This document shows positions 8,973 through 18,276 of a stretch of 64,000 bases of DNA, piece by piece. Position 1 is the stretch's first letter. Each line of letters opens with the position of its first letter. The position numbers and the translations under genes are program-made. The notes under the pieces were generated by a model that saw nothing but the letters and a program-made list of their open reading frames with translations, was not told the origin of the DNA and did no database searches. The stretch is from the NCBI RefSeq assembly GCF_009363115.1, contig NZ_CP045298.1, positions 2,809,001-2,873,000 of the forward strand, given 5' to 3'. The stretch comes from Paenibacillus brasilensis. GTDB lineage: Bacteria; Bacillota; Bacilli; Paenibacillales; Paenibacillaceae.

Positions 8973-10334
8973 TTAAATTAACACACTCAGCAGCATAATC
9001 AAACCGAAAGCGACCAGGGAGAGGATGGTTTCCATAACGGTCCATGATTTTAGAGTCTGCGGAACGGTCATATTAAAAAATTCCTTGATCATCCAAAAGC
9101 CGGCATCATTCACATGAGACAGGATGAGCGATCCAGCCCCGGTAGCCAGGACGACCAGCTCGACATTCGCGCCGGGGGTGAGTGCCAGTACAGGTGCGAC
9201 AATACCGGAGCCTGTCGTCATCGCGACCGTTGCGGACCCGGTGGCCACACGAATGAGCGCAGCGACCAGAAAAGCAAATACAATTACGTTCATATGCGCT
9301 CCTGTAGCGACTGCAGCTATGGCCTGACCCACGCCGCTGTCAATCAGCACGGTTTTAAATGCACCGCCGCTGCCGATAATCAGGATGATGGAGGCTGTAG
9401 GGGCCAGGCATTCGCTGGTAAAACGGGCTAAATCCTCTTTCTTCAAGCCGCGTGCATACCCAAGCGAGAAGAAAGAGAATACAGCCGCAATCAGCAGCGC
9501 CATCACTTCATCACCAATAAATTTGAAAAATACAGTAACCGCATGTGTATTGGCTGGGTCCACGATTTCAGCTACCGATCCGCTTAGCATGAGAATAACA
9601 GGCAACAAAATGGTAAACAGCGTAATCCAAAAAGGCGGCAACGACCGTGCGGTCGTATTTCTGAACTGCTCATCCAGCTTTTCGGAAGGTCTGACCATGA
9701 TTCTTTTGCCAATCCATGCGCCGAAGACCGGGCCTGCAATAATGACGGACGGAATACCGACGATAAGTGCATATCCTATCGTGCGTCCGATATTGGCGTT
9801 GAAGGCTTCAATTGCGATCATCGGAGCCGGATGAGGGGGCAAAAGACCATGTACCGTCGATAGCCCTGCCAGCATTGGAATGCCGATCTTCAATAGAGAC
9901 ATATTCATTTTCCGGGCGACCGTGAATAGAATCGGAATTAATAAAATGATGCCGACCTCGAAAAATACCGGAATCCCCACAATAAACCCTACAATCATCA
10001 TAGCCCAATGGACGCGTTTTTCACCAAAACGTTCCATCAGTGTAGTTGCGATGCGCTCGGCACCGCCGGATTCTGCCATCATTTTGCCAAGCATGGTGCC
10101 AAGTCCGATGACGATGGCAATGGAGCCGAGCGTGCTGCCCAGTCCCTTGGTGATAGAGGCAGTGACTTCATGTCCTGGCATCCCGTTAACCAGCCCGAGA
10201 AATACGGCGGAGAGCAGCAGTGAAACGAAGGGATTCCATTTGAATTTGGCAATCAGCAAAATCAAAAGAATGACAGTAACTAGCGCCCATATGAGCAGTG
10301 AAACGTTATGGCTCAAGCCGAATAGTGTGTTCAT
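8973..10334 (-). CDS. gntP: Gluconate:H+ symporter
   Basis: A 453-aa membrane protein of the GntP family with about 12-14 hydrophobic segments. The conserved blocks GIPVFFEVGIILLIPI, LPPHPAP and SHVNDAGFWMIKE are all present. It takes up gluconate with protons at the cytoplasmic membrane for GntK. AAGGAGG lies about 10 bases before the ATG. A GntR-type half-palindrome at 10375-10390 sits just upstream, so gntP-gntK has its own regulated promoter apart from gntR. Confidence 0.93.
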   Translation of the reverse strand: MNTLFGLSHNVSLLIWALVTVILLILLIAKFKWNPFVSLLLSAVFLGLVNGMPGHEVTASITKGLGSTLGSIAIVIGLGTMLGKMMAESGGAERIATTLMERFGEKRVHWAMMIVGFIVGIPVFFEVGIILLIPILFTVARKMNMSLLKIGIPMLAGLSTVHGLLPPHPAPMIAIEAFNANIGRTIGYALIVGIPSVIIAGPVFGAWIGKRIMVRPSEKLDEQFRNTTARSLPPFWITLFTILLPVILMLSGSVAEIVDPANTHAVTVFFKFIGDEVMALLIAAVFSFFSLGYARGLKKEDLARFTSECLAPTASIILIIGSGGAFKTVLIDSGVGQAIAAVATGAHMNVIVFAFLVAALIRVATGSATVAMTTGSGIVAPVLALTPGANVELVVLATGAGSLILSHVNDAGFWMIKEFFNMTVPQTLKSWTVMETILSLVAFGLIMLLSVLI

Positions 10335-10374
10335 GAAGTAATGCCTCCTTATTCATCCATATTAAGATAGATGT

Positions 10375-10390
10375 ATACTTGTCGACAACT
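10375..10390. promoter_or_regulatory. GntR-type operator before gntP
   Basis: ATACTTGTCGACAACT contains the dyad TTGTCGACAA and matches the left half of the operator before gntR. It lies about 41 bases before the gntP start, where a repressor could block the promoter. Confidence 0.7.
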
Positions 10391-10405
10391 TTCATTAGAA
10401 GAAGA

Positions 10406-10437
10406 ACCGCGCTGGCAGGAAACGCAAAATGCGCGGT
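10406..10437 (-). terminator. Probable terminator of gntR
   Basis: ACCGCGC at 10406-10412 pairs with GCGCGGT at 10431-10437. On the minus strand it is followed by the T-rich TTCTTCTTC. It lies between gntR and the gntP promoter region. Confidence 0.55.
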
Positions 10438-10468
10438 ACATTGGATTCTTAATCACGCAAGTTGCAGA

Positions 10469-11164
10469 CTAGGACCGTGCCTTGTGATAGGGAGACAGCA
10501 CGCTGTCGTTAACCGCGTTGCGGGTGTCCCGATAATGATCCTCAATAAACTCGAATAATTCCTGCGTGTTTCCTTGATTTAAAGCGTTTGCAAAGGTGCG
10601 ATGCTTGTGAATCGTAACTTGGGATTCTTCGATGTTGGACGCAAAGCGTTGTTCTGTGGCAGCCAGCATGACTGTCAGGATTAACTGTCTCATTCCATTC
10701 CAGGTATGAAGAATACGGGTATGGCCTGCCTCCAGAACCAAGGCTTCATGGAAATTAAAGTCCTGAAGAGAAAACTCGGCGACATCTCTGTGCTTGAGAG
10801 CGACTTCCATTTTGTCAATCATCCGGTTTAAAGCGGTCACCAATCCGGTATTGTCGCTATGTACATACCTTCGAACAACAAAATGCTCAATCAGCTTTCT
10901 TACGTCGAACAGCTCCTCCATATCAGCCGGGGTCATACCGATGACAATCGCTCCCATGCGCTCCAGACGGAGAAGCCCTTCACCCGCAAGTACCTTCAAG
11001 GCTTCGCGTACTGGAGAACGACTTGTGCCAAAATCGGCAGCAGTCTGGTTCTCAGACAGCACGGTCTCGGGGAGCTGTATGCCGCGTATAATCTGGAGCC
11101 GGAGTTCACAAGCAATCCTTTCCCCAAGTGACGCACCCTGTAACCAGGTTGTTGGATATTTCAT
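10469..11164 (-). CDS. gntR: GntR/FadR-subfamily repressor of gluconate genes
   Basis: A 231-aa regulator. The winged helix-turn-helix is at about 12-78 (LSENQTAADFGTSRSPVREALKVLAGEGLL) and the all-helical FCD effector domain at 85-220. FCD metal-ligand positions are plausible in DFNFHEAL and HKHRTFANAL. It should release DNA when gluconate or a phosphate of it binds. Clear GntR dyads lie before its own gene (11195-11210) and before gntP (10375-10390), implying autoregulation and control of gntPK. GATAGGAG precedes the ATG. In B. subtilis the order is gntR-K-P-Z; here it is gntR, gntP, gntK with no gntZ. Confidence 0.9.
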   Translation of the reverse strand: MKYPTTWLQGASLGERIACELRLQIIRGIQLPETVLSENQTAADFGTSRSPVREALKVLAGEGLLRLERMGAIVIGMTPADMEELFDVRKLIEHFVVRRYVHSDNTGLVTALNRMIDKMEVALKHRDVAEFSLQDFNFHEALVLEAGHTRILHTWNGMRQLILTVMLAATEQRFASNIEESQVTIHKHRTFANALNQGNTQELFEFIEDHYRDTRNAVNDSVLSPYHKARS

Positions 11165-11194
11165 AGGATACTCCTATCTTGGAAATGATTTTGC

Positions 11195-11210
11195 ATACTT
11201 GTATACAAGT
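11195..11210. promoter_or_regulatory. GntR-type operator before gntR
   Basis: ATACTTGTATACAAGT holds the perfect dyad ACTTGTATACAAGT. As I recall it, the B. subtilis GntR site is nearly identical. A further half-site, ATACTTGTAAAC, lies at about 11229-11240. Confidence 0.85.
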
Positions 11211-11356
11211 TACGGGTATTATATACCCAATTTAAGATACTTGTAAACGATATCAATTGACATCGGTTCCATTTCGCTGCTTTTAGCGTTACAATAGAAG
11301 CAGCAAAAGGACGCAGTGAAAAGTAGAACGAACACGGAAAAGAAGGAGACCGTTTA

Positions 11357-12103
11357 ATGATTATCATTAAAACCAAAGAACAAATTGAAAATATGAAAAA
11401 AGCTGGCGAGATTTTGGCTGCTTGTCACCGGGAAATTGCCAAAATGATCAAGCCGGGTATTACAACACTGGAAATTGACGCCTTCGCGGAATCGTTCATG
11501 AAAAAGCATGGGGCAACGCCAGAGCAAAAGGGCTACAACGGCTACCAGTTTGCAACCTGCGGATCACCTAACGATGTGATTTGCCATGGCTTTCCGAACA
11601 AGACGCCGCTGAAGGACGGGGACATCGTGACCATCGACATGGTTGTGAACCTGAACGGTTGGCTGGCAGATTCCGCTTGGTCGTATGCAGTAGGTAATGT
11701 GTCTGAGGAGGCACAAAAGCTGCTGGACGTCACCAAGGAATCTCTGTACAAAGGGATCGAGCAGGCCGTTATCGGTAACCGGATCGGGGATATTTCGCAT
11801 GCAATTCAAACCTATGCAGAGGCGGAGGGCTTCTCGGTCGTACGTGAATTCATCGGTCACGGCATCGGACAAGAAATGCATGAGCAACCGCAGGTTCCGC
11901 ATTATGGACCACCGCATCGCGGGCCGCGTCTGAAAGAAGGCATGGTCATTACGATTGAGCCGATGCTCAACACAGGCACCTACCGCAGTAAAATTGATGC
12001 GGACGGCTGGACTGCACGTACGCTGGACGGCGGCTTGTCGGCGCAATACGAGCACACGCTGGCCATTACCGCGGATGGCCCGATCATTTTGACCCAGCAA
12101 TAA
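11357..12103 (+). CDS. map: Methionine aminopeptidase, type I
   Basis: A 248-aa enzyme that removes the initiator Met from new proteins in the cytoplasm. All metal ligands are in place: Asp94, Asp105, His168, Glu201 and Glu232. The substrate-side His77 is in ICHGFP. The length and the DMVVNLNGWLADSAW block resemble the second Bacillus enzyme (MapB/YflG type) more than the one in the ribosomal-protein operon. No SecA-type zinc tail is seen. AAGGAGA lies 8 bases before the ATG. It is a single gene with a terminator at 12175-12202. Confidence 0.93.
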   Translation: MIIIKTKEQIENMKKAGEILAACHREIAKMIKPGITTLEIDAFAESFMKKHGATPEQKGYNGYQFATCGSPNDVICHGFPNKTPLKDGDIVTIDMVVNLNGWLADSAWSYAVGNVSEEAQKLLDVTKESLYKGIEQAVIGNRIGDISHAIQTYAEAEGFSVVREFIGHGIGQEMHEQPQVPHYGPPHRGPRLKEGMVITIEPMLNTGTYRSKIDADGWTARTLDGGLSAQYEHTLAITADGPIILTQQ

Positions 12104-12174
12104 GAAGCAGACAGCAACCGGGTTGCGTACAGATTAACGGCTTGAATGAGCTGGACATATTACAGAAATTAGAG

Positions 12175-12202
12175 GAGGCTGTCCGGAGGACAGTCTCTTT
12201 TT
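12175..12202 (+). terminator. Rho-independent terminator after map
   Basis: GAGGCTGTCC at 12175-12184, loop GGA, and GGACAGTCTC at 12188-12197 form a 10-bp stem followed by five Ts. Confidence 0.92.
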
Positions 12203-12237
12203 AGCATAATATAGTTAAATGACCCAACTAAACCAAA

Positions 12238-12285
12238 AGACCCAAAAGACACGACTCCTGCTGGGAGAGCGTGTCTTTTGGGTCT
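12238..12285 (-). terminator. Long perfect stem-loop
   Basis: A 16-bp perfect stem (AGACCCAAAAGACACG at 12238-12253 with 12270-12285) has a small inner stem (CTCC/GGAG). On the minus strand it is followed by TTTGGTTTAG, so it likely ends the ccdC-like transcript. The stem is much longer than a usual terminator. Confidence 0.7.
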
Positions 12286-12336
12286 ATACAGCCACCTGCC
12301 ATGATGCATGCAAGAATCTGTAGGTCAGATGCAGGC

Positions 12337-12822
12337 CTACGTCTCGCTCGGAAAGAATTCGCGATATTGAAAATACATACGCAGCCGCCAGTGCAGCAAG
12401 GTTCCGAAGGCTAGTATGAAAAATAGTCCTGCTGTCTGTGGAATGGTAATATAACGCTGAATAAACTCATGCAGCAGCAGTCGGACGATCAGCAGGCTGA
12501 TCAGGATAAAAAAGAAGGTGCGTGAGCGTTGCACAAAAACCTGCCCTTCTTGCAGCTCAAATCTGGTGCTGCGGATCAGTGGATAGGAAAAAATAAACCA
12601 GCCGATCAGAAAAGCGCCCAGCGCCCAAAGCCAGGGAACCCGTACCTCCGGCACGACAAACATCATAAAACCGGTGCTCATGCCAAGCGGAGGGATGATA
12701 ATCTTTTTGGCGTTAACAGGGCGATGACCTGTCTTCATGCGGATAAAAATAGCCGAAACCGCGATCAAAATCATGCCGAAGGTCGCGCCATATTGCAGAA
12801 TTGGGGTGCTGATATGAACCAT
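12337..12822 (-). CDS. ccdC: CcdC-family membrane protein
   Basis: A 161-aa protein with five hydrophobic segments. The blocks RPVNAKKIIIPPLGMSTGFM, PEVRVPWLWALGAFL and YPLIRSTRFE are typical of CcdC (DUF1453), found near cytochrome c maturation genes in Bacillus but not needed for it there. Its biochemical role is unknown. No ccdA or ccdB is in the window, but the thiol oxidase gene bdbC lies 167 bases upstream on the same strand, which is suggestive. Confidence 0.8.
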   Translation of the reverse strand: MVHISTPILQYGATFGMILIAVSAIFIRMKTGHRPVNAKKIIIPPLGMSTGFMMFVVPEVRVPWLWALGAFLIGWFIFSYPLIRSTRFELQEGQVFVQRSRTFFFILISLLIVRLLLHEFIQRYITIPQTAGLFFILAFGTLLHWRLRMYFQYREFFPSET

Positions 12823-12988
12823 GAACTAGGCCCCCTCTATAAGGAATGTAAGCGTTGTTGGACAGACTGCAAACCGCTATCATTATAGCACATATGTCAT
12901 GGATATATTTAGTTACAGTCTTTCCTCCGACAAGCGGATTATACGCCTCAAGGTGAAACCCGGCCCTATAATCGGGTCTTTATTATGC

Positions 12989-13465
12989 TTATGCGAGCTC
13001 CTTTGCTTGTACCTCTCCCAGAGCTGATTTTTTCTCCTGGCGCATCATATAACCCATGGCTGCAATAATAAGGATAAAGGCAATAAGGGCGAGAAAGGGA
13101 ATGGTGATAAAATCTAACCAGTTCAGATAATCCTGTTCACAGGATACTCTGCCGCAGGAGGTTGAAGCTTGCGTAGCTGCTTTGGCAGCTGCATGGATAC
13201 GCTGAATTGTAAAATGATAGGCCGAAATGGCGCCTCCAATGATAGCCAGCGGCATGACATAACGACGTATTCCCGTATCTCCCCGAAAATAAGCGATTCC
13301 GAGCAAGAGGGTCAAGGGATACATCAGAATGCGCTGAAACCAGCACAGCTTACAAGGCTCATATCCCAAAATCTCACTGAGATACAGACTGCCTAATGTA
13401 GCCACACAAGCTACAACCCAGGCGGCAAACAGAGCAATATCCGTTTTTTTAAACGATCCAATCAT
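12989..13465 (-). CDS. bdbC: Disulfide bond formation protein (DsbB family)
   Basis: A 158-aa protein with four membrane segments. The first redox pair is EPCKLCW (Cys38, Cys41), the second Cys104 and Cys109 (SCGRVSC). DsbB-type proteins reoxidise a thiol-disulfide oxidase and pass electrons to quinone. In Bacillus BdbC works with BdbD, which is not next to it here. AAAGGAGCG precedes the ATG at 13465. All catalytic Cys are present, so it is likely active. Confidence 0.92.
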   Translation of the reverse strand: MIGSFKKTDIALFAAWVVACVATLGSLYLSEILGYEPCKLCWFQRILMYPLTLLLGIAYFRGDTGIRRYVMPLAIIGGAISAYHFTIQRIHAAAKAATQASTSCGRVSCEQDYLNWLDFITIPFLALIAFILIIAAMGYMMRQEKKSALGEVQAKELA

Positions 13466-13600
13466 AGTAACGCTCCTTTTTTCATTCTAATGAGAACAAA
13501 ATGAACTCATTATGTCTTGTCCGATTGGCGGGGATCTGCCGATATGAATGTCTTATTCGTATTGTACTGTATTTTGAGTGCAGGGTCATACTTAAACATA

Positions 13601-13629
13601 TTGACATCATCCACTATCATTTTTATAAT
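13601..13629 (+). promoter_or_regulatory. Consensus sigma-A promoter
   Basis: TTGACA at 13601-13606, a 17-base spacer, and TATAAT at 13624-13629: both hexamers are perfect. It lies 72 bases before the nitroreductase start and points to it. Confidence 0.88.
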
Positions 13630-13701
13630 TGCAGTAGTTTGGGAAGTTAATGAGGATTCAAGTCAGATATATACTATGAGAACATTAGGAGTGTGCCCAG
13701 A

Positions 13702-14328
13702 ATGTCGATTTCCAAAAAAAATGAAACACTTTCTGTTATTAGTGAAAGACACGCGGTGAAAAGCTATGTGAAGGAATTTAAATTGCCGGAGGAAGATCTG
13801 GAAGCTATTTTGACTGCGGCGATAGAAGCTCCTTCCGCTTGGAACCTTCAACATTGGAAATTCCTCGTGATCGACAGTGAAGCAGACAAGCAAAAGCTGC
13901 TGCCTATCGCCTATAACCAAGGTCAAGTAGTGGAAAGCTCCGTGACGATTGCCATTTTGGGTGATTTGGAAGCGAACCGTAACGCAGTCATTTATGACCA
14001 AGCGGTAGAAGCAGGCACATTGCCAGCAGAAATTCGTGATGCTTTGGTAGGGCAAATCAACGGTGCGTACCAAAATCCGCAAGTCGCTCGCGATGCAGCA
14101 ATCCTGAACTCTGCTTTTGCGGCACAAAACATTATGCTGGCTGCTAAATCTCTGGGCTATGACACTTGCGCTATGGGCGGCTTTATTCCTGCACAGCTAA
14201 TCGAGCAATTCAATATTCCTGCACGTTACCTGCCAACCATGCTGATTACTGTCGGTAAGGCACAAGTGCCAGCTCGTCCATCAGGACGTTTCCCATTGTC
14301 TGAAGTTGTTGTAAAAGGCAGCTTCTAA
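13702..14328 (+). CDS. Nitroreductase-family FMN oxidoreductase
   Basis: A 208-aa protein of the nitroreductase fold: ERHAVKSYVKEFKLPEEDL (phosphate-binding Arg/His near residue 17), the APSAWNLQHWKFLV block, and SLGYDTCAMGGF near the C-terminus. Such enzymes reduce nitro-aromatics or quinones with NAD(P)H; the natural substrate is not known. I chose the ATG at 13702 because AGGAG at 13688-13692 sits 9 bases away; a GTG at 13693 would touch that site. It is driven by a perfect promoter and ended by a terminator. Expression is probably high. Confidence 0.9.
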   Translation: MSISKKNETLSVISERHAVKSYVKEFKLPEEDLEAILTAAIEAPSAWNLQHWKFLVIDSEADKQKLLPIAYNQGQVVESSVTIAILGDLEANRNAVIYDQAVEAGTLPAEIRDALVGQINGAYQNPQVARDAAILNSAFAAQNIMLAAKSLGYDTCAMGGFIPAQLIEQFNIPARYLPTMLITVGKAQVPARPSGRFPLSEVVVKGSF

Positions 14329-14344
14329 GAAGCCTTTCTAAATC

Positions 14345-14390
14345 AAAAGGGTGTTCCTGCAACCGTCGTGGTTGGGGAGCACCCTTTTTT
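14345..14390 (+). terminator. Rho-independent terminator
   Basis: AAAAGGGTG at 14345-14353 pairs with CACCCTTTT at 14380-14388, with more pairing inside. Ts follow. It ends the nitroreductase gene. Confidence 0.88.
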
Positions 14391-14424
14391 ATGTCCGGAT
14401 TGCTATGGTCATGAATGCTTTCGC

Positions 14425-17067
14425 TTAGTCCGAACGCTTGGACACGAGATATACCAGCTCCAGCGTCAGAATAGGCAGAAAGACAGAAGCCGGATAGGCC
14501 AGATAGCGTGGCTCCCATTGCGGCTTGAACTTATCTTTAAAGCGTCGCAGCCCCTGAAAGCCGTAAAAATGCCCTCCATATTGAAACACGAGTCGGGCCA
14601 GCTTTTCCTCTCGTAATGCCTTTTCACTTTGTCCTACCTGAGACAGCGGTGCCATGCCCAGATTAAATGTCATATACCCGCTCTCCTTGGCCCACTCAAT
14701 AACCCGTGTGAATAAGTAATCCATCGTGCCATTCGGCGTGTCAGGCAGGTGGCGCATCAGGTCAATGGAAACCGTCTGTCCGTGATCATAGGCAGGGGCC
14801 ATGGTAGCGAAGGCAATGACCTTTCCTTCAGAGTCCTTTAATAGTGCAATCGGTGCTAGCTGAAGATAAGACTCTTTGAACCAGCCGAGTGAATACCCCT
14901 TCTCCTTGCGTCCGTCCAGCCAGATATTTGATATATGACGCAATTCCTCAATGAGTGACGGTTCCAGAGGCGGCTGGATGATTTCAAACGAGTAGCCCTC
15001 GCGGTCAAAGCGGTTTTTGGCGCTGCGCAGAGCCTGATTGCTTTTGCCTGTCAGTGTAAAGGATTCCAGTGGTACCAACGCTTCCTCGCCCAGCTTGAAA
15101 AAGCGATAGCCGTTCTCGTGATAGATGGACAAATACTCCGGTGATGCCTGATAAAATACAGCCGTCAACGCATACCGGTCTGCGAAGCGTTGAAATTCCT
15201 GAATCGCTTCATTCACACGTTCTTTTGAACCAAGCGGGTCGCCCAATACAACCAGCTTGTCCCGGCTACGAGCATAGGGAATAACGACTTGCTCGTCCTT
15301 GGTCCAATACAGATACTTATCACCGAGAAAAAGCATATGAGAAACGAGGTTACCGCCCTGCCGTTCCAAAAACTCCTTTAGCTTGTCGAGCTCCCGTGCA
15401 TCGGGGAGATTACCGATTACACGTTGTGGTCTGAGGAAGAAATACACCGTCAGGAACACCCATGCCAAAATCAAACTAAACACGGCAGTAACTCCGTAAT
15501 CGCTACGATTCATAAAAAAATCCAGATGAACCTTGGCGTGCAGATGGCGCATAAACGGAGTATTGGAGCCTGCCCCAATCATAAAATAAGCCCCGGTCAC
15601 GAGCAGAGAGAGTCCGCCCCATATTAAAATGTTGTGACGATTCAGCGGCGCACTGACCCGATAAAACCGTGAACGCGAAATCCACAGCATTAACGCCACG
15701 AACAGCAGAAACAAGGCTTCTTCAAAATCCAGACCTTTGATAAAGGTGAAAATTGCGCCCGCTAGCAGTAGTATCAACGTCAATCGCAATGCTCTGCGAA
15801 TACGCAGAGAGATTCCGTGGGACAGCACGACAAGCATAATCCCGATGATGACCGAGATTTCGTGCGATAAGCGCATGACAGGCAGGCTGAGCAAATGCTC
15901 GGCAAAACGGAGCCGATATAACAGGCCGGGCGTAGCCGCAGACAAAAGAAGCACAGCGCCTGAGATGAGTACCAGCTTACCAAGTGCCCATACCCCCAGA
16001 TCGGCTAAAAACCGGAACTGGCCAGGCCAGCCCCATACCTTCTGCCAGGCATTGAGGGAATAATCCCAACCTGTCTCAGCCAGCTGGCTTAAGCGCTCGT
16101 TGCGCGGAATCATCTCCAGCGCAGCCAAGACCAGGCCGATCAGCCACGGGATGATGAAATAAAAGACGCGAAAGACCAATAGCACAGCCAGGGCCCGATC
16201 CGGATTGGCACCCTCCAATTGCAGTCCAAGCAGGGCAATGATGTCGAAAGCACCGACCCCTCCGGGTGCGAGACTGATGAGTCCGGCTATCGCGGCAATG
16301 ACATAAATACCGAACACGGCACTGATTGGCAGCTCGTGGAGCAAGTATGAGCCGATCCATGCAAAGGTAAGACCGGCCAGCAGCCATTCCAGCAGCGAAG
16401 CGCCAATGGAGGCGGAGATAGTGGACCAGGAGAGCCGGCCTTCTCCCTTATTGAACCATTTGGCGTAACGCTTGGATCGTTGAAGGATCAGAAACAGCGG
16501 CAGGTACAACGCCATTCCCCATAGCGCCCAATGAAGCCACGGATGAGCATCCAGTACGGGCTGGACCGGATACAGATGGACGATGGCTCCCCAAGCCAGC
16601 AAAGACAATCCGGTAATGACCACAGGCGAAAGGAACACAACCGCAGAGGTGATGACACCCAGCGGCACGCCGTTTTTTTTGTACAGCATAGTGCGAAGTC
16701 CCGCACCTGTAAAGCCGGCAAAGCCAAAGACATTATTGAAGGTATTGGAGATCCAGGCATACCGGAATGTTACTCCAGGCTTGATCTGAAACTTAAAATG
16801 ATGCCTGATCACGTAATCGTATGCGCTCATGGCCGCCACCGCTACCAGTGAGAACAAGCCAATCTCGATGAGAAATGTGGCATCCATTCGCCGCAGCTCA
16901 TGAAGTATCCGTGCCAGATTGAAGCCTTTCAGCTCTCGTCCAGCCTCCCATATAATAAAAGCCAGTACAGCCAGCGGTAGCAAAATACGCGTCATTCGCT
17001 GCCTGTAGATGGTTATCATGAACTGTACGATTTTAAAGGATTGGATTGATTTGCGATTTGAATTCAT
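14425..17067 (-). CDS. mprF: Phosphatidylglycerol lysyltransferase/flippase MprF
   Basis: An 880-aa two-part protein. The first roughly 550 residues hold about 13-14 membrane segments, including the flippase-type block LAPGGVGAFDIIALLGLQL. The C-terminal cytoplasmic part (about 570-870) is the DUF2156 synthase: PYARSRDKLVVLGDPLGSKE, NLGMAPLSQVG. It moves Lys (or Ala) from tRNA to phosphatidylglycerol and flips the product outward, lowering surface charge. That is known to give resistance to cationic peptides, which fits a polymyxin-type producer. AGGCAGGTG lies just before the ATG at 17067; the extra 12 residues upstream have no ribosome site. Confidence 0.93.
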   Translation of the reverse strand: MNSNRKSIQSFKIVQFMITIYRQRMTRILLPLAVLAFIIWEAGRELKGFNLARILHELRRMDATFLIEIGLFSLVAVAAMSAYDYVIRHHFKFQIKPGVTFRYAWISNTFNNVFGFAGFTGAGLRTMLYKKNGVPLGVITSAVVFLSPVVITGLSLLAWGAIVHLYPVQPVLDAHPWLHWALWGMALYLPLFLILQRSKRYAKWFNKGEGRLSWSTISASIGASLLEWLLAGLTFAWIGSYLLHELPISAVFGIYVIAAIAGLISLAPGGVGAFDIIALLGLQLEGANPDRALAVLLVFRVFYFIIPWLIGLVLAALEMIPRNERLSQLAETGWDYSLNAWQKVWGWPGQFRFLADLGVWALGKLVLISGAVLLLSAATPGLLYRLRFAEHLLSLPVMRLSHEISVIIGIMLVVLSHGISLRIRRALRLTLILLLAGAIFTFIKGLDFEEALFLLFVALMLWISRSRFYRVSAPLNRHNILIWGGLSLLVTGAYFMIGAGSNTPFMRHLHAKVHLDFFMNRSDYGVTAVFSLILAWVFLTVYFFLRPQRVIGNLPDARELDKLKEFLERQGGNLVSHMLFLGDKYLYWTKDEQVVIPYARSRDKLVVLGDPLGSKERVNEAIQEFQRFADRYALTAVFYQASPEYLSIYHENGYRFFKLGEEALVPLESFTLTGKSNQALRSAKNRFDREGYSFEIIQPPLEPSLIEELRHISNIWLDGRKEKGYSLGWFKESYLQLAPIALLKDSEGKVIAFATMAPAYDHGQTVSIDLMRHLPDTPNGTMDYLFTRVIEWAKESGYMTFNLGMAPLSQVGQSEKALREEKLARLVFQYGGHFYGFQGLRRFKDKFKPQWEPRYLAYPASVFLPILTLELVYLVSKRSD

Positions 17068-17287
17068 AGATTCACCTGCCTGAAAAATAATGAGATACAT
17101 CATCCACAGTTATGAAGCACGGGGATTTCATGCCCAAAAAACGGAATATATATATTATACCTATAATTAACGTTTGAATAACAACAGAAGGGTTACGAAA
17201 ATGGGATTTTAGATTGATAGCTGTAAATAATTCCAATATAATGATGGAATACCTAGTAAATTTCTTGGCAATGGAGCTGAACCGGAC

Positions 17288-17547
17288 ATGAGTATATGGG
17301 ATCGCAATCTTTTTATACGTCGATTGGAGCTCCTATATCATCGGAGAAAACGGTGTAGGTAAATCGACGCTTATGGAGGCAATCGCGGTTGCGTGGGGAT
17401 TTAATCCGGAGGGTGGCACTGTATCATCTGACACATGAAGGAATCGAAACCCGGACGCTGGAGGAAACCGATCATTTCATCATTATGAAGCAATTTCTGA
17501 ACAACAAGGAAAAAATGCTGCATGAGCTATTCGATGATCCTCAATAA
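17288..17547 (+). pseudogene. Relic of an AAA/ABC-type ATPase gene
   Basis: Two pieces of one ATPase gene lie close together in different frames. The first has a Walker A segment, IIGENGVGKSTLMEAIAVAW, followed by GFNPEGG and an early stop near 17440. The second gives the family's C-terminal end, EETDHFIIMKQFLNNKEKML, ending at 17547. The opening segment from the ATG at 17288 is in a third register. The middle, with Walker B and signature motifs, is missing. So this is a large internal deletion plus frameshifts. I place the family by the Walker A block and by the tail pattern as I remember it. Confidence 0.8.
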
Positions 17548-17594
17548 GGAACGAGGTTACCTGAGTAGCATCCGCTTGATAAGGAGGAAACAGG

Positions 17595-18113
17595 ATGAGG
17601 TCAAACTTTAATGTGGATATTCGACGGATACCAGCTTTCAGGGTGGCGACTCTGGCCGCACAGGCCCCTTTTACCGAGCTGGGTGATGAGGTACGCAAGC
17701 AGTGGCAGCAGGTACAAAGGATGGTTCCGGAGATTCACCCTGAGCGTTTGGATGCCGACATTGGCTATGTACTCTCCCCGCAATGGACAGTGGCCGAGGA
17801 GAACGGAAATATCACGCTCAAGGTGGGAGTAAAAGTATCCTCTTGGCATGCAATTCCAGGTACGCTCGAACGTATCGAGATACCTGAGCAGGTGTATGCG
17901 GTAACTCGTTTTCAGGGGGATCGGGAACGACTGAGTACCATTTATGATGACCTGTTTGCCTGGCTGGATCGTAATGGATATGAGCGTAATACAGTGGAGG
18001 GGGCTTATTGGATGGAGATGAATCGGCTGAAGCCTGTAAATCCCTTTGATATCCCCTTTGAGGAAATTCAGAGATTTGATTATGATATTGCGATCGCGAT
18101 TATGCCAAAATAA
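17595..18113 (+). CDS. GyrI-like effector-binding domain protein
   Basis: A 172-aa stand-alone protein with the pattern of GyrI-like/AraC effector-binding domains: an opening strand IRRIPAFRVATLA, the conserved PEQVYAVTRFQGD, then YDDLFAWLDRNGYE and a closing FDYDIAIAIMPK. No DNA-binding part is present, so it may bind a small hydrophobic compound or act as a detoxifying hydrolase, as some GyrI-like proteins do; that is inference. AAGGAGG lies 6 bases before the ATG. It follows the ATPase relic by 47 bases. Confidence 0.75.
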   Translation: MRSNFNVDIRRIPAFRVATLAAQAPFTELGDEVRKQWQQVQRMVPEIHPERLDADIGYVLSPQWTVAEENGNITLKVGVKVSSWHAIPGTLERIEIPEQVYAVTRFQGDRERLSTIYDDLFAWLDRNGYERNTVEGAYWMEMNRLKPVNPFDIPFEEIQRFDYDIAIAIMPK

Positions 18114-18276
18114 AAGGGTGGTTAAATCCCGTTCTTTCCATGAATGTTTCTTTTTGCTGTCCTGTCAAAGGAAACATTCAGGGTTAACGGAAGTATTTTA
18201 TGATTGTTATTTGTCTCTCACTCTTTTAATATAATGAAGAGTTTTAATGAAGTAGCTGAGGAGGACGAAACGCAAC

